DNA from: CAIWHR01 sp963846855
GTDB lineage: Bacteria > Pseudomonadota > Gammaproteobacteria > Burkholderiales > Casimicrobiaceae
NCBI GenBank assembly: GCA_963846855.1
Contig: CAWJXK010000003.1
Location: 186,001 to 250,000 of the forward strand
Direction: 5' to 3'
DNA: 64,000 bases
In this document: piece by piece, positions 37,038 to 46,095 of the stretch
Layout: every line of letters starts with the position of its first letter
Numbering within the stretch: position 1 is the first letter of the stretch
The notes under the pieces: generated by a model
The model's database searches: none
What the model was told of the DNA's origin: nothing
The model's input: only the letters and a program-made list of their open reading frames with translations
Made by a program: the position numbers and the translations under genes

Positions 37038-37862
37038 TCATGCGGTGAACGATAGCGTGAGCCCCGAAAGTCCGAGCGCGCCGTAATCCGAGCGCCAGGT
37101 TTCGCCCGGCGCGACCGGCCACGCGTCGGTGACCGTGCCGGTGGTGACGATCTCTCCCGCCGCGAGCGCCGGGAATTGCGGCTGCAGAGCGAGGACGCGG
37201 GCGAGATGGACGAGCGCGAGCGCCGGGCTGTCGAGCACGTTCGCGCCGACACCGCGATCGACGAGCGCATCGCCACGGCGCAACTCCAGCTCGAACACCG
37301 GAAGGCGTCGCGCGATTTCTGCACGGCTCCGCGCTGTCACCGCAACTCGCGGGCCGACGACGAGCGCGCCGTGGAGCCCGAGCGCCGCCGTGCAATCGGG
37401 CGCCGCGAATTTCCAGCCGGGGAAATGACTTTGCACGATCTCGAATCCCGGCGCGATCCACTCGACTGAATTCATTGCGCCCTGCGCATCCGCCGACGGA
37501 GACAGCGGGCCCGAGAGTCCGAACACGACCTCAGGCTCGATGCGCGGCTGCACGAACGGCGCGAGCGACAGCGTCGCGCATCCGTCCGGCGCCTGATGAA
37601 TCGTGCGGTCCCACACGTGCGCCCACATCGGCTGGTAGACGCCGTAGCGGGCCCAGATCGTGCGATTGGTGAATCCGATCTTGCGTCCGACCGGACGCCA
37701 GCCCTGCCCCCTCCGCCGGCGCTCGATCTCGTCCAGCACCGCGTAGCCGGCGGCGACGTCGAACCCCGGATCCTCCGCCGTGATCGGGGCAATCGTGGAA
37801 GTCTGGTCCCACGCGATGACCAGCCGGTCCGCGATCGCCGCCGTTCGTGACGAAACGGTCAA
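37038..37862 (-). CDS. 2-keto-4-pentenoate hydratase family protein (MhpD-like)
   Basis: The product is 274 residues from a TTG start at 37862 that overlaps the stop of the upstream membrane-protein gene (TTGA). The fold is the fumarylacetoacetase-like hydratase/decarboxylase family: GRKIGFTNRTIWARYGVYQP, EPEVVFGLSGPL with the metal-binding Glu, VEWIAPGFEIVQSHFPGW and a C-terminal DSPALALVHLARVLA. Members hydrate 2-oxopent-4-enoate or decarboxylate 4-oxalocrotonate in aromatic meta-cleavage routes, but no such cluster is nearby, so the substrate is open. Confidence 0.85.
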   Translation of the reverse strand: MTVSSRTAAIADRLVIAWDQTSTIAPITAEDPGFDVAAGYAVLDEIERRRRGQGWRPVGRKIGFTNRTIWARYGVYQPMWAHVWDRTIHQAPDGCATLSLAPFVQPRIEPEVVFGLSGPLSPSADAQGAMNSVEWIAPGFEIVQSHFPGWKFAAPDCTAALGLHGALVVGPRVAVTARSRAEIARRLPVFELELRRGDALVDRGVGANVLDSPALALVHLARVLALQPQFPALAAGEIVTTGTVTDAWPVAPGETWRSDYGALGLSGLTLSFTA

Positions 37863-38092
37863 CGCCTGCGCTCCATCGACTGCAGCGCCGCGACGCCGGC
37901 CGCCCACAGCGCCACCGAAATGACCATCGCAATCATCGCCGCGACGATCGCGCCGCCGGCGCCGTCCCATTCCAGCACGGTCACGATCGACCAGGCGGCG
38001 ACGCCGCCGACCGCGCCACACGCGAGGATCGCCAGCAGCTTGCCGGCGAGCGCGCCGCGCTGGCGGTAATGCTCGGGAATTTTTCGGGTCAT
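37859..38092 (-). CDS. Small two-helix membrane protein
   Basis: The product has 77 residues. Two hydrophobic segments are visible at about 17-40 (LLAILACGAVGGVAAWSIVTVL) and 47-68 (GAIVAAMIAMVISVALWAAGV), with basic ends (MTRKIPEHYRQR, MERRR). No named family is recognised. It is translationally coupled to the hydratase gene by a TTGA overlap, which supports it being a real gene. Confidence 0.6.
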   Translation of the reverse strand: MTRKIPEHYRQRGALAGKLLAILACGAVGGVAAWSIVTVLEWDGAGGAIVAAMIAMVISVALWAAGVAALQSMERRR

Positions 38093-38245
38093 CGTGGATT
38101 TGCTCGTGAGTTGATCGTAACGCGTCCTCCGCGCGCCGCCAAACTTCGCGTCGCCCCGTCATTCGCAGGCCAAAGGTATCATTCCGCACCGTCGGCCGTC
38201 CGGTTCGGGCGGCAACGATGCCAATCTGAGGGAGTTGCCTCGCCG

Positions 38246-40036
38246 ATGACCTTGCGTCAATTCGCTGTTGCGGCCCTCGCCGCGGTCGCCGCCTGCGCGG
38301 CGGCACTCGCGCCGATTGCCCGCGCGGCGGACATGAGCAAGACGCTGCGCGTCGAGTTCCGCGTCGCCGAGTCTGGCTTCGATCCGCAGGCCATCTTCGA
38401 CAACTATTCGTCGCTGGTCGTCGACGCGATCTTCGATCCGCTGTACACCTACGATTACTTCGCGCGGCCGGTGCGGCTCGCGCCGCGCACTGCGGACGGG
38501 CTGCCGCAGATCAGCGACGGTGGCCGCACCTACACGCTGAAGGTGCGGCCCGGCATCTACTTCGCCGACGACCCGGCGTTCAAGGGCAAAAAGCGCGAGC
38601 TCGTCGCCGAGGACTACGTCTACACGATCAAGCGGATGTTCGACCCGAAGATCCGCTCGTACTGGGTCTATCTCTTCGAGAACCATCTGCTCGGCCTCGA
38701 CGCACCGCTCGCCCGTGCGCGGAAGTCCGGAACCTTCGACTACGACGAGAAGATCGAAGGCCTGCAGGCGCTGGACCGTTACACGCTGCGCGTGAAATTC
38801 AAGGAGCCCGACTGGAACTTCCAGCATTGGCTGACGACGGCGCAATTCGCCGCCGTCGCGCGCGAAATCGTGGACGCCTACAAGGACGAAACCAATCGCG
38901 TCATGGAGCACCCGGTCGGGACCGGTGCGTATCGCCTCGTTTCATGGACGCGCGCACAGAGGATCGTGCTCGAAGCGAATCCCGGGTATCGCGACGATCG
39001 CTACCCCGCGCCGCCCGCCGGCAGCCCGCGGAAGGATCTGGACATCGCCAAGGATTACGCGGGACGCGCGATGCCGTTCGTCGGCCGCATCGAGATCAGC
39101 ATCCTCGAGGAGGCGCAGCCGCGGCTCCTGTCGTTCGAGCAGGGCGACCTCGATTTTCTCGAAGTGCCCTACTCGCTCGCGGGCAAGGTGCTCGACGGGC
39201 CGCAATTGCTGCCCGCCTACGCAAAGCGCGGCGTCACGCTGCATCGGCAGGTGGAACCCACGATCTCGTTCTATTTCTTCAATCTGGACAACCCCGTGGT
39301 CGGCGGATACGCGCCCGCGCAGGTCGCGCTCCGTCGCGCGATCTCGTTGGGATTCGACCGCGCGGCCGCGGTGAAGACCCTGCTGTACGGGCAGGCGCTG
39401 CCGGCGACGCAGCCCGTGCCGCCGCCCATTCCCGGCTACGACCCCTCGTTCACGCCCACGCTCTACGATCCGGCGGCGGCCCGCGCCCTGCTCGACCGGT
39501 TCGGATTCAAGGACAAGGACCGCGACGGTTATCGCAAGGCCCCGGATGGCAAGCCGCTGACCATCGTGCGCGCGTCGACACCGGATTCCATGGCACGTGC
39601 CGAAGACGAGCTGTGGAAGCGCTGCATGGACGCGATCGGCATCCGCATGGTCGATTACAAGCAGAAATGGCCCGAACTCAACAAGATGTCCGAGGCCGGC
39701 CAGCTGATGATGTGGGGCCTGTCGTGGATCGCGTCGACGCCGGACGCCGACACGTTCTACTCGACGCTCTATTCGAAGAACATCGGCACGCTGAACGACG
39801 CCCGTTTCCGGCTGCCCGAGTACGACCGGCTCTACGAGGCCGCGGTTCGCCTTCCCGACGGGCCGGAGCGCAATGCCGCCTATCGCAGGATGACGAAGCT
39901 CGTCGTCGCCTATGCGCCGTGGCTGCTGCGCTCGTATCCGTACGACAACGTGCTCGCGCAGCGGTGGGTGCGCGGCTTCATCCAGCACCCGTTCCTGCGC
40001 AGCCAGTGGCGCTTCTACGACGTCGTGGCGCACTGA
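38246..40036 (+). CDS. ABC transporter substrate-binding protein, family 5 (peptide/opine type)
   Basis: The product is 596 residues from MTLRQFAVAALAAVAACA, with a Sec signal peptide cut near residue 29 (ARAAD). The family 5 fold is clear: VDAIFDPLYTYDYFARPVRL, then TYTLKVRPGIYFADDP, HPVGTGAYRLVSWTRAQRI, the FEQGDLDFLEV segment, and LRRAISLGFDRAAAVKTLLY. These proteins bind peptides or similar solutes in the periplasm. The permease and ATPase genes are not adjacent, so it is an orphan or serves a distant transporter. It runs convergent to the TetR gene, 12 bp apart. Confidence 0.9.
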   Translation: MTLRQFAVAALAAVAACAAALAPIARAADMSKTLRVEFRVAESGFDPQAIFDNYSSLVVDAIFDPLYTYDYFARPVRLAPRTADGLPQISDGGRTYTLKVRPGIYFADDPAFKGKKRELVAEDYVYTIKRMFDPKIRSYWVYLFENHLLGLDAPLARARKSGTFDYDEKIEGLQALDRYTLRVKFKEPDWNFQHWLTTAQFAAVAREIVDAYKDETNRVMEHPVGTGAYRLVSWTRAQRIVLEANPGYRDDRYPAPPAGSPRKDLDIAKDYAGRAMPFVGRIEISILEEAQPRLLSFEQGDLDFLEVPYSLAGKVLDGPQLLPAYAKRGVTLHRQVEPTISFYFFNLDNPVVGGYAPAQVALRRAISLGFDRAAAVKTLLYGQALPATQPVPPPIPGYDPSFTPTLYDPAAARALLDRFGFKDKDRDGYRKAPDGKPLTIVRASTPDSMARAEDELWKRCMDAIGIRMVDYKQKWPELNKMSEAGQLMMWGLSWIASTPDADTFYSTLYSKNIGTLNDARFRLPEYDRLYEAAVRLPDGPERNAAYRRMTKLVVAYAPWLLRSYPYDNVLAQRWVRGFIQHPFLRSQWRFYDVVAH

Positions 40037-40048
40037 CCCATTCGCGCC

Positions 40049-40846
40049 TCAGCGCTTCGGGTGGATGACGGGCTTTGGCAGTGGAGGGACTTCGGCGGCG
40101 ATTTCCGGTGCCCGCGTCGAGAGGCCCGCGAGCAGCGTGTCGAGCCCGAGCGCGAAGGTCCTGTCCCAATGCTCCGCCTTCGCGTATGCCGCGGCGGCGG
40201 CGAGATGCGGACATTCGCGCGCGATGAATTCGTCCGAGACGGGCTCCGCCGCGGACGGTCCGCGCGCGTAGCCTGCCGTCTCGTCGAGCGCAGCGCCGGT
40301 GACGTAATAGCTGAAGTTGCGGAAAAAACGCGTTGCCGCTTCGGTGTCCGGGACCATCTCGGCGACGATCCGAAGCACGCGCTCGATCAGGCGGACCCCG
40401 GTCGGCGTGTTGAGGCGATGCACGGCAATCAGCGGAAAGAGCTTCGGATAACGGTGCGCCATCGCGCGATAGGCGTAGGCCGCATCGCGCAGGCGCTCCA
40501 TCGGCGGCAGGTCGGACGGCGGCGGCACGATGCTCCCGATCGCCGCGTCGACGAGCGCGTCGAGGAGGTGCCGCTTGCTCGGAAAGTGATGGTAGATGCT
40601 CATCGCTTCGCAGCCCAGCGCCTCGCCAAGCTTGCGCGTCGAGAGTCCGGAGAGACCGTCGGCGGCAACGATCTCCAGCGCCGCCGCGACGATGCGCTCG
40701 GGGCGAAGCAGCGGGCCGTCGCGCCGGGCCGCGGGGGCGTAACGCGACTCCTCGCCGCCGGAGGGCGACCCGGACGCCTCCGTCCTTGCCGCGCGAAGGG
40801 TTCGTGGGCCAGAATCGCCCGAAATCTTGCGCCCGGACTTGGTCAT
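40049..40846 (-). CDS. TetR family transcriptional regulator
   Basis: The product is 265 residues from MTKSGRKISGDSG. A flexible 50-residue N-terminus precedes the DNA-binding domain (about 52-98): ERIVAAALEIVAADGLSGLS, then TRKLGEALGCEAMSIYHHFP as the recognition helix. The C-terminal ligand-binding part contains FFRNFSYYVTGAALDETAGY, typical of the TetR_C (tetracycline repressor-like) subgroup. It is divergent from the sterol desaturase-family gene; two matching 13-bp palindromes lie between them, so it very likely represses that gene and perhaps itself. Confidence 0.9.
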   Translation of the reverse strand: MTKSGRKISGDSGPRTLRAARTEASGSPSGGEESRYAPAARRDGPLLRPERIVAAALEIVAADGLSGLSTRKLGEALGCEAMSIYHHFPSKRHLLDALVDAAIGSIVPPPSDLPPMERLRDAAYAYRAMAHRYPKLFPLIAVHRLNTPTGVRLIERVLRIVAEMVPDTEAATRFFRNFSYYVTGAALDETAGYARGPSAAEPVSDEFIARECPHLAAAAAYAKAEHWDRTFALGLDTLLAGLSTRAPEIAAEVPPLPKPVIHPKR

Positions 40847-40849
40847 CCC

Positions 40850-40877
40850 TTGCAATCTTACGCCGTAAGGGTATATT
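40850..40877 (+). promoter_or_regulatory. Putative promoter of the desaturase-family gene
   Basis: TTGCAA (40850-40855), a 16-nt spacer and TATATT (40872-40877) form a plausible sigma-70 promoter reading toward the desaturase gene at 40929. The first palindrome fills the spacer, so repressor binding would block RNA polymerase. Confidence 0.6.
40857..40869. promoter_or_regulatory. Putative TetR operator 1
   Basis: CTTACGCCGTAAG is a 13-bp palindrome with 6-bp arms around a central base. It lies between the -35 and -10 boxes of the putative promoter and shares CTTAC-N3-GTAAG with operator 2. The two centres are 32 bp apart, about three helical turns. Confidence 0.7.
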
Positions 40878-40888
40878 CGCGCAACAGG

Positions 40889-40901
40889 CTTACATTGTAA
40901 G
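40889..40901. promoter_or_regulatory. Putative TetR operator 2
   Basis: CTTACATTGTAAG is a perfect 13-bp palindrome with 6-bp arms. It lies just after the expected transcription start of the desaturase gene, on the same helix face as operator 1. The shared consensus CTTAC-N3-GTAAG and the divergent gene arrangement point to the adjacent TetR protein. Confidence 0.7.
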
Positions 40902-40928
40902 TTCCACCGTGCAACCCCGGAGAACGCC

Positions 40929-41720
40929 ATGGACCCTGTCGACATCATCGGGCTGCTCGTTCCTGTGACGTATTTCGTGTTCCTCGTCACCGAAAAACTC
41001 TGGCCGGCCCGCGAGTTTCCGCCGCGCAAGGGCTGGCAGTGGATCGGCGTCGGTTTCCTCGTCCTGATCATGACGATCTCGACCGTCGTGCCGTTGCTCA
41101 TCCCGGAGCGCTGGATCGCGGCGCACCGGTGGATCGACGCGACCGGGCTCGGCGTCGTCGGCGGAACGGTCGTCGGGTTCGTGGTGCTGGAGGGCGTCAT
41201 CTACGCCTGGCACCGCACCGCGCACAACGTCGGTTTTCTGTGGCGCGGCTTCCACCAGATGCATCACAGTCCGCGACGGATCGACATCGCCGGCTCGCTC
41301 GTCTTTCACCCGCTCGAGATGGTGGTGCAGGTGCTGCTGCAGCTCGCCGCGACCGTGATCGTCCTCGGCATCGACCCGCTGGCTGCGGCGCTCGTCGGTT
41401 ATCTTGTTGCCTTCTGCAGCCTCTTCCAGCACTGGAACGTGCGCACGCCGCAATGGCTGGGCTACCTCATCCAGCGGCCGGAATCGCATTGCGTGCACCA
41501 CCGGCTGGGCGTGCATTACTACAACTACGCGGACTTCCCGCCGTGGGACATCCTGTTCGGAACGTTCCGCAATCCGGCCAAGTACATGGGCGAGTGCGGC
41601 TTCGAGGCCGGTGCCGACCTCAAGCTGGGGTCGATTCTCGCGTTCGCCGATGTCAATGCTCCGAAGTATGGCGCCGGCAATCTGGGAGTTAAGCCACACG
41701 CCGTTCCGGCGAAAGCCTGA
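40929..41720 (+). CDS. Sterol desaturase / fatty acid hydroxylase family protein
   Basis: The product has 263 residues, an integral membrane di-iron enzyme. Membrane segments lie at about 5-22, 40-58, 72-95 and 130-165. The histidine clusters that bind iron are HRTAH (about 97), HQMHH (about 112) and HCVHH (about 186), plus HW near 166. Such enzymes hydroxylate or desaturate lipids using O2. It is divergent from the TetR gene with two operators in between. Substrate unknown. Confidence 0.9.
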   Translation: MDPVDIIGLLVPVTYFVFLVTEKLWPAREFPPRKGWQWIGVGFLVLIMTISTVVPLLIPERWIAAHRWIDATGLGVVGGTVVGFVVLEGVIYAWHRTAHNVGFLWRGFHQMHHSPRRIDIAGSLVFHPLEMVVQVLLQLAATVIVLGIDPLAAALVGYLVAFCSLFQHWNVRTPQWLGYLIQRPESHCVHHRLGVHYYNYADFPPWDILFGTFRNPAKYMGECGFEAGADLKLGSILAFADVNAPKYGAGNLGVKPHAVPAKA

Positions 41721-41811
41721 CAGGGCAGGCGCAGGCGTCTCGCAAACAATGGACTCGACTCGTCGGATGGCCGATGCCCTTGCGGAAGATGAATCGCCTC
41801 CGATCGAACAG

Positions 41812-43696
41812 TTAGTCGATTGGTCCAGCGGAATTCCACAACACAAGAATTCCATCGACCGGCTTTCCATGTTCAAGACGAGACGCTATGGGTCGTGACT
41901 CGGTGATCTCGAATTGATTGGCCGCCGCGAGGCGATTCAGATATTCGAGTGAGTGGGCATACCGGCCCGATGGGTTCAGTCGATAATCCTCGGCGCTCGC
42001 CGCCGCCGACCCGCTTACCGAGCCCGGCAACAGCGCTTCGACCGAGAAACCGAACAGTCCGCCCGGGCGCAGGATTCTGCTGACCTCGCGCGACGATCTC
42101 CTCCAGCCGTCCCAGATAGACGAACACGTCTGCCGCAAGCACGAGGTCGTAACTGGTGGGCTTCTCGTTTCGAACCATGGCCAGCAGTTCGGATTGCTCG
42201 AGCCGCTGATAGACGCCCCGCGCCCTCGCCTTTGCCAGCATGTTGGCGGACAGATCGACGCCGACGAGATTTCGCGCGTACGGCGCGATCGAAGTCCCGA
42301 CGAGGCCGGTGCCACATCCAAGGTCGAGCACATCCCACGCGTGAGCCCGGGGGTCCGCAAAATCGCGGACGGCATCGGCCAGATGCTGCGGAACGCTGTA
42401 ATTGAGCGCCTGCACAAGCTCCGAATCGAACCGCTCCGCATACGCGTCGAACATCGTCTCGACATATCCCTCGGGCGCCCGTTCGGTGTTGTTCCCGGAC
42501 AGAGCCGCGACGAGATGGCGCACGCCGTGATCCGGCTGCAGCCGCACGATTTCGCCATAGCAGGCGAGCGCCTGCTCACGATCGCCCTGATTCAGCAATG
42601 CGTTTCCTAGGTAGAGATGGCCGTCCACATGACCGGGGCGCAGCGCAACGGCGCGTCGAAAACGGCTGACGGCATCCTCTCGTCGGCCCAGGCCTTCCAA
42701 TGCAAGACCCAGCCCCGAATGCAGGTCCGCGCTGTCCGGGTCGATTGCGAGGGCTTCGGAAAAGCATCTGAGCGATTCATCGAATTTGCGCTGTTTCTGA
42801 AGGAGCCAGCCAAGTCGCGCGTGGGCAGTGACATCTCCCGGGGCCAGCGCGATCGCGCGCCGGAACGACGATGCGGCCTCGTCCAGCCGCTGCAGAGCCT
42901 GCAACGCGTCTCCCATCGCGAGATGGACTTCGACCGAGTCAGGATGGGTCGCCAATGCCGCGAAATATTCCTCAAGCGCCTCGCCGAGCCTGCCCTCGGA
43001 TGAATGAATCCGCCCCAGGTTGAGGTGTGCCTCGGGGAAGGCGGGCCGAATCGACACGGCCATCCGATAGCAGGCAATCGCCTTCTCGAAATTGCGTTCC
43101 TCGTAATGCAGGTTCCCCCGGTAGAAATGGAGTTCTGCAGATTCGGGGCACGCCAGGAGGCCCGCGTCGGCGACACGCTTCGCGTCGTCAATCCGCCCGT
43201 TCTGAAACAGAGCGAGGCACAGATCGCGACTCGCCTCCGCGAAATCCGGTTTCACTCGAAGCGCGGCATCGAGTTCCCGGATCCCGGCGTCGATTCGGCG
43301 TTGCGCGATCAGGGCGGTTCCCAGAACGTAATGCGCATCCGCTCGAAGCGGGTCGAGCGATATAGCGGCGTGGAGTTCCGACTCGGCATCGCCGAGCCGC
43401 CCCTGCTGGATCAGCGCGGCAGCCAACTTGACGCGCGCTTCCAAATTGCCCGGATAGGTCCTGACGGCGCTCCGAAAGCAGGTCGCCGCCTCGTCCGGCC
43501 TGCGCTCGGAAAGACGCGCGTCTCCCTGTCGGGTCAGCGCCGCGCTCCTTGCATGCGCGTCCGCTTCGTCCGACCCTTCGATCGAATGGGAATCAGTCGG
43601 CGTCGATTCGCCGGACGTCAATCGCGAGAGTTTCTTCAACCAACGCTGCATCAGCGAGTGCTCGCTTCCCTGTATTGCAGACGATTCTGGAGGCAT
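41812..43696 (-). CDS. TPR-repeat protein with C-terminal SAM-dependent methyltransferase domain (frameshifted)
   Basis: Read across one extra base at about 42088-42092, this is a ~627-residue protein. Residues about 50-410 are a series of tetratricopeptide repeats (AEAHLNLGRIHSSEGRLGEA-like PEAHLNLGRIHSSEGRLGEA units), and about 430-625 a class I methyltransferase with DVLDLGCGTGLVGTSIAPYA. The frame breaks after VFVYLGRLEEIV; REVSRILRPGGLFGFSVEA and the rest to WNSAGPID lie in the next frame. This predicted TPR-methyltransferase family is common in proteobacteria. The break lies in a GCGCG run and may be an error. The gene is isolated, and codon use looks slightly less GC-extreme than its neighbours. 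Confidence 0.82.
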
Positions 43697-43925
43697 TCAC
43701 GGCGCGGATCAAGGCAGCGGACACCCGGGCACCTCCTCGCCGCGGCCGGCAGCCGCCTAGCCATGCCTGTTGCCGCGGCCGGCCGTCGAACCCACGCAAT
43801 GGGTGCCGATGGCCGCCCGATCCCTCCGCGCCCGACGCGTTCCCTTTGATCCAGATCGCAATCCCGTGCGTGCGAAGCGGGTCGATCCGGCGGATAATTG
43901 ACGTCCCTTTTCCGGAGGTCGGACC

Positions 43926-45116
43926 ATGAGTGAGCAACGGGAAGTCGTCATTCTGAGTGGAGTGCGCACCGCCATCGGCGATTACGGCGGCAGCCTCAAG
44001 GACATCTCGCCGAGCGAGCTCGCCGCGCGCGTCGTCAAGGAGGCCGTGAGCCGCGCCAAGATCGATCCGAAGACGGTCGGCCAATGCGTTATCGGCCATG
44101 TCATCCACACCGAGCCGAAGGACATGTACATCTCGCGGCTCGCGTGCGTGAACGGCGGGCTGCCGCACGACGTGGGCGCGTTCACCGTCAACCGGCTCTG
44201 CGGCAGCGGCATGCAGGCGATCGTCTCCGCGGCGCAGTACATCATGCTCGGCGAGACCGACACCGCGGTCGCCGGCGGCGCGGAGAGCATGAGCCGCGCG
44301 GCGTACGCGTCGCTGACGCAGCGCTGGGGCGCACGGATGGGCGACTCGAAGATGATGGACATGATGGTGGGCGCGCTGACCGATCCGTTCGACACCGTGC
44401 ACATGGGAGTCACCGCCGAGAACGTCGCGTCGAAATGCAGCATCACGCGCGAACAGCAGGACACGTTCGCCGTCGAGAGCCACAAGCGTGCCGCGGCGGC
44501 GATCGCCGCCGGCAATTTCAAGACGCAGATCCTGCCGATCGAGCTCAAGAGCAAGAAGGGCACGGTGGTGTTCGAGACCGACGAGCACGTGCGCGCCGAC
44601 TCCTCGATGGAAGGAATGGCCAAGCTCAAGGCCGTCTTCATCAAGGAAAACGGCAGCGTCACCGCGGGCAACGCTTCCGGAATCAACGACGCCGCAGCGG
44701 CCGTCGTGCTGATGGAGAAATCCGCGGCGGCGAAGGCCGGACTGAAGCCGATGGCGCGCCTCGTCTCCTACGGTCATGCCGGCATCGACCCGAAGATCAT
44801 GGGGCTCGGCCCCGTCACCGCGGTGAAAAACGCTCTCGCGAAGGCAGGATTGAAGCTCTCCGACATCGACGTGATCGAATCGAACGAGGCGTTTGCGGCA
44901 CAGGCGCTCGGCGTGGCGAAGGAGCTCGGCTTCGACGCCGCGAAGGTCAACCCGAACGGCGGCGCAGTGGGAATGGGTCACCCGATCGGCGCGACCGGCG
45001 CGATCTTGACGGTGAAGGCATTGTACGAGCTGCACCGTACCGGCAAGCGTTACGGGCTCATCACGATGTGCATCGGCGGCGGGCAGGGCATCGCCGCGAT
45101 CATCGAGCGGCTGTAG
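43926..45116 (+). CDS. bktB: Acetyl-CoA C-acyltransferase (beta-ketothiolase, BktB type)
   Basis: The product has 396 residues. Thiolases condense two acyl-CoAs or cleave beta-ketoacyl-CoA; BktB of Cupriavidus prefers C4-C5 products for polyhydroxyalkanoate synthesis. The active-site Cys is in TVNRLCGSGMQAIVSAAQ (about residue 92), the His in NPNGGAVGMGHPIGATGA and the second Cys in TMCIGGGQG. Similarity to BktB is high by eye (EPKDMYISRLACVNGG, VSYGHAGIDPKIMG). A GGAGG ribosome-binding site lies near the ATG. The genes that would complete a PHA locus are not adjacent. Confidence 0.92.
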   Translation: MSEQREVVILSGVRTAIGDYGGSLKDISPSELAARVVKEAVSRAKIDPKTVGQCVIGHVIHTEPKDMYISRLACVNGGLPHDVGAFTVNRLCGSGMQAIVSAAQYIMLGETDTAVAGGAESMSRAAYASLTQRWGARMGDSKMMDMMVGALTDPFDTVHMGVTAENVASKCSITREQQDTFAVESHKRAAAAIAAGNFKTQILPIELKSKKGTVVFETDEHVRADSSMEGMAKLKAVFIKENGSVTAGNASGINDAAAAVVLMEKSAAAKAGLKPMARLVSYGHAGIDPKIMGLGPVTAVKNALAKAGLKLSDIDVIESNEAFAAQALGVAKELGFDAAKVNPNGGAVGMGHPIGATGAILTVKALYELHRTGKRYGLITMCIGGGQGIAAIIERL

Positions 45117-45154
45117 CGGCGCGAGCGGCGAGCAGTGGCCCGGGCCGAAGGCGC

Positions 45155-45330
45155 GGGGATGCGAGCATGTGCGAGTCGCGTTCAGAGGGCGACAACGCCA
45201 CCATTGCCACCCCCAACCGTCAAGGAGGCCGAACCACGCCGCGCCGCGGCAAGGGGATGCGAGCAAACGCGAGTCGACGCATGAGGCCGACAACGCGACC
45301 GCCGCGAACTTGAACCGTCGAGGAGGCCGA
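45155..45330 (+). repeat. Tandem 98-bp repeat, two copies; candidate small RNAs
   Basis: The 347-bp gap between bktB and the next gene has no credible ORF. Two copies of a 78-bp core (45155-45232 and 45253-45330) are spaced exactly 98 bp apart. Shared blocks are GGGGATGCGAGCA, GCGAGTCG, CGACAACGC, AACCGTC and AGGAGGCCGA. The AAGGAGG/GAGGAGG string looks like a Shine-Dalgarno motif without a following start codon. A strong terminator follows copy 2. Tandem, terminator-bounded small RNAs of this sort are known in betaproteobacteria, so a non-coding role is likely but unproven. Confidence 0.6.
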
Positions 45331-45353
45331 GCAATCGCGTTCCCGTAACAAGA

Positions 45354-45381
45354 AGCCCCGCGGACGGTCGCGGGGCTTTTT
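45354..45381 (+). terminator. Rho-independent terminator
   Basis: AGCCCCGCG (45354-45362) pairs perfectly with CGCGGGGCT (45369-45377) around a 6-nt loop and is followed by TTTTTC. It ends the bktB transcript and/or the tandem repeat RNA. Confidence 0.9.
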
Positions 45382-45463
45382 CTTGGTGCCCGTTTTCACG
45401 TCGGAAGTCTGTTGACAATCGTGGGCCGCGGTACTTCAATGGCGTCCTCGAGGAGGATGCCCA

Positions 45464-45982
45464 ATGAATTTCGCGAACTCGTGGACCCGGGCCGCACTTG
45501 TCGCAGCGTCGCTTGCGCTGTTCGTTTCGTCAAGCGTCGAGGCTGCCGACGGAAGCGCCAGCGGCACCTTGACCTACAAGAGCAAGGGGGCGCCGATCAC
45601 CGTCGCGCTGAAATACGTGTGGCTGGTCAAGGGTCCGGACGCCATCGACCCGAAAACGACCATCCGGCATCTGATTTTCTCCGCCACCGACATCGGCGCC
45701 AAGGTCGCCGCGTGCAAGACCATGAGTTGCACGGATGCCGACCTCGGGAGCGGCATGACGATCGACCTCGGCTCGGGCCCGCGACTCAACTACTGGGTCT
45801 CGCTCAACGATCAACGCGTCCAGTACTCCGGCACGGCGATGCCGGATGCGCTCAAGCTCGCGACGGACACGCCGGGGCGCCTGGCCGGAAAGCTGACCAT
45901 CGACGACAGCGCCGCAGGTGGGGCGAAGGTCGATGTCGAATTCGACGCGCCGCTGCTGCAGGAGCTGAAGCTCGCGCGATGA
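45464..45982 (+). CDS. Exported protein of unknown function
   Basis: The product has 172 residues from MNFANSWTRAALVAAS. A Sec signal peptide ends near residue 28 (SSSVEAAD). The mature part is mostly beta-like, with GTLTYKSKGAPITVALKYVW, two Cys (ACKTMSCTD) that could form a disulfide, and a C-terminal DVEFDAPLLQELKLAR. I do not recognise the family with confidence. An AGGAGG-like ribosome-binding site precedes the start. It may be co-transcribed with the NTF2-like gene 113 bp downstream. Confidence 0.75.
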   Translation: MNFANSWTRAALVAASLALFVSSSVEAADGSASGTLTYKSKGAPITVALKYVWLVKGPDAIDPKTTIRHLIFSATDIGAKVAACKTMSCTDADLGSGMTIDLGSGPRLNYWVSLNDQRVQYSGTAMPDALKLATDTPGRLAGKLTIDDSAAGGAKVDVEFDAPLLQELKLAR

Positions 45983-46095
45983 CGCGAGCGCGCGCCAAGT
46001 AGCACCCGCGCGTCGCCGCTGCGCGAGCGGGCAAGTAGAATCGCATCCGGACGCTTCGGGCGATCGACACCGGGCGCCACTCAAGGGAGAACCCA

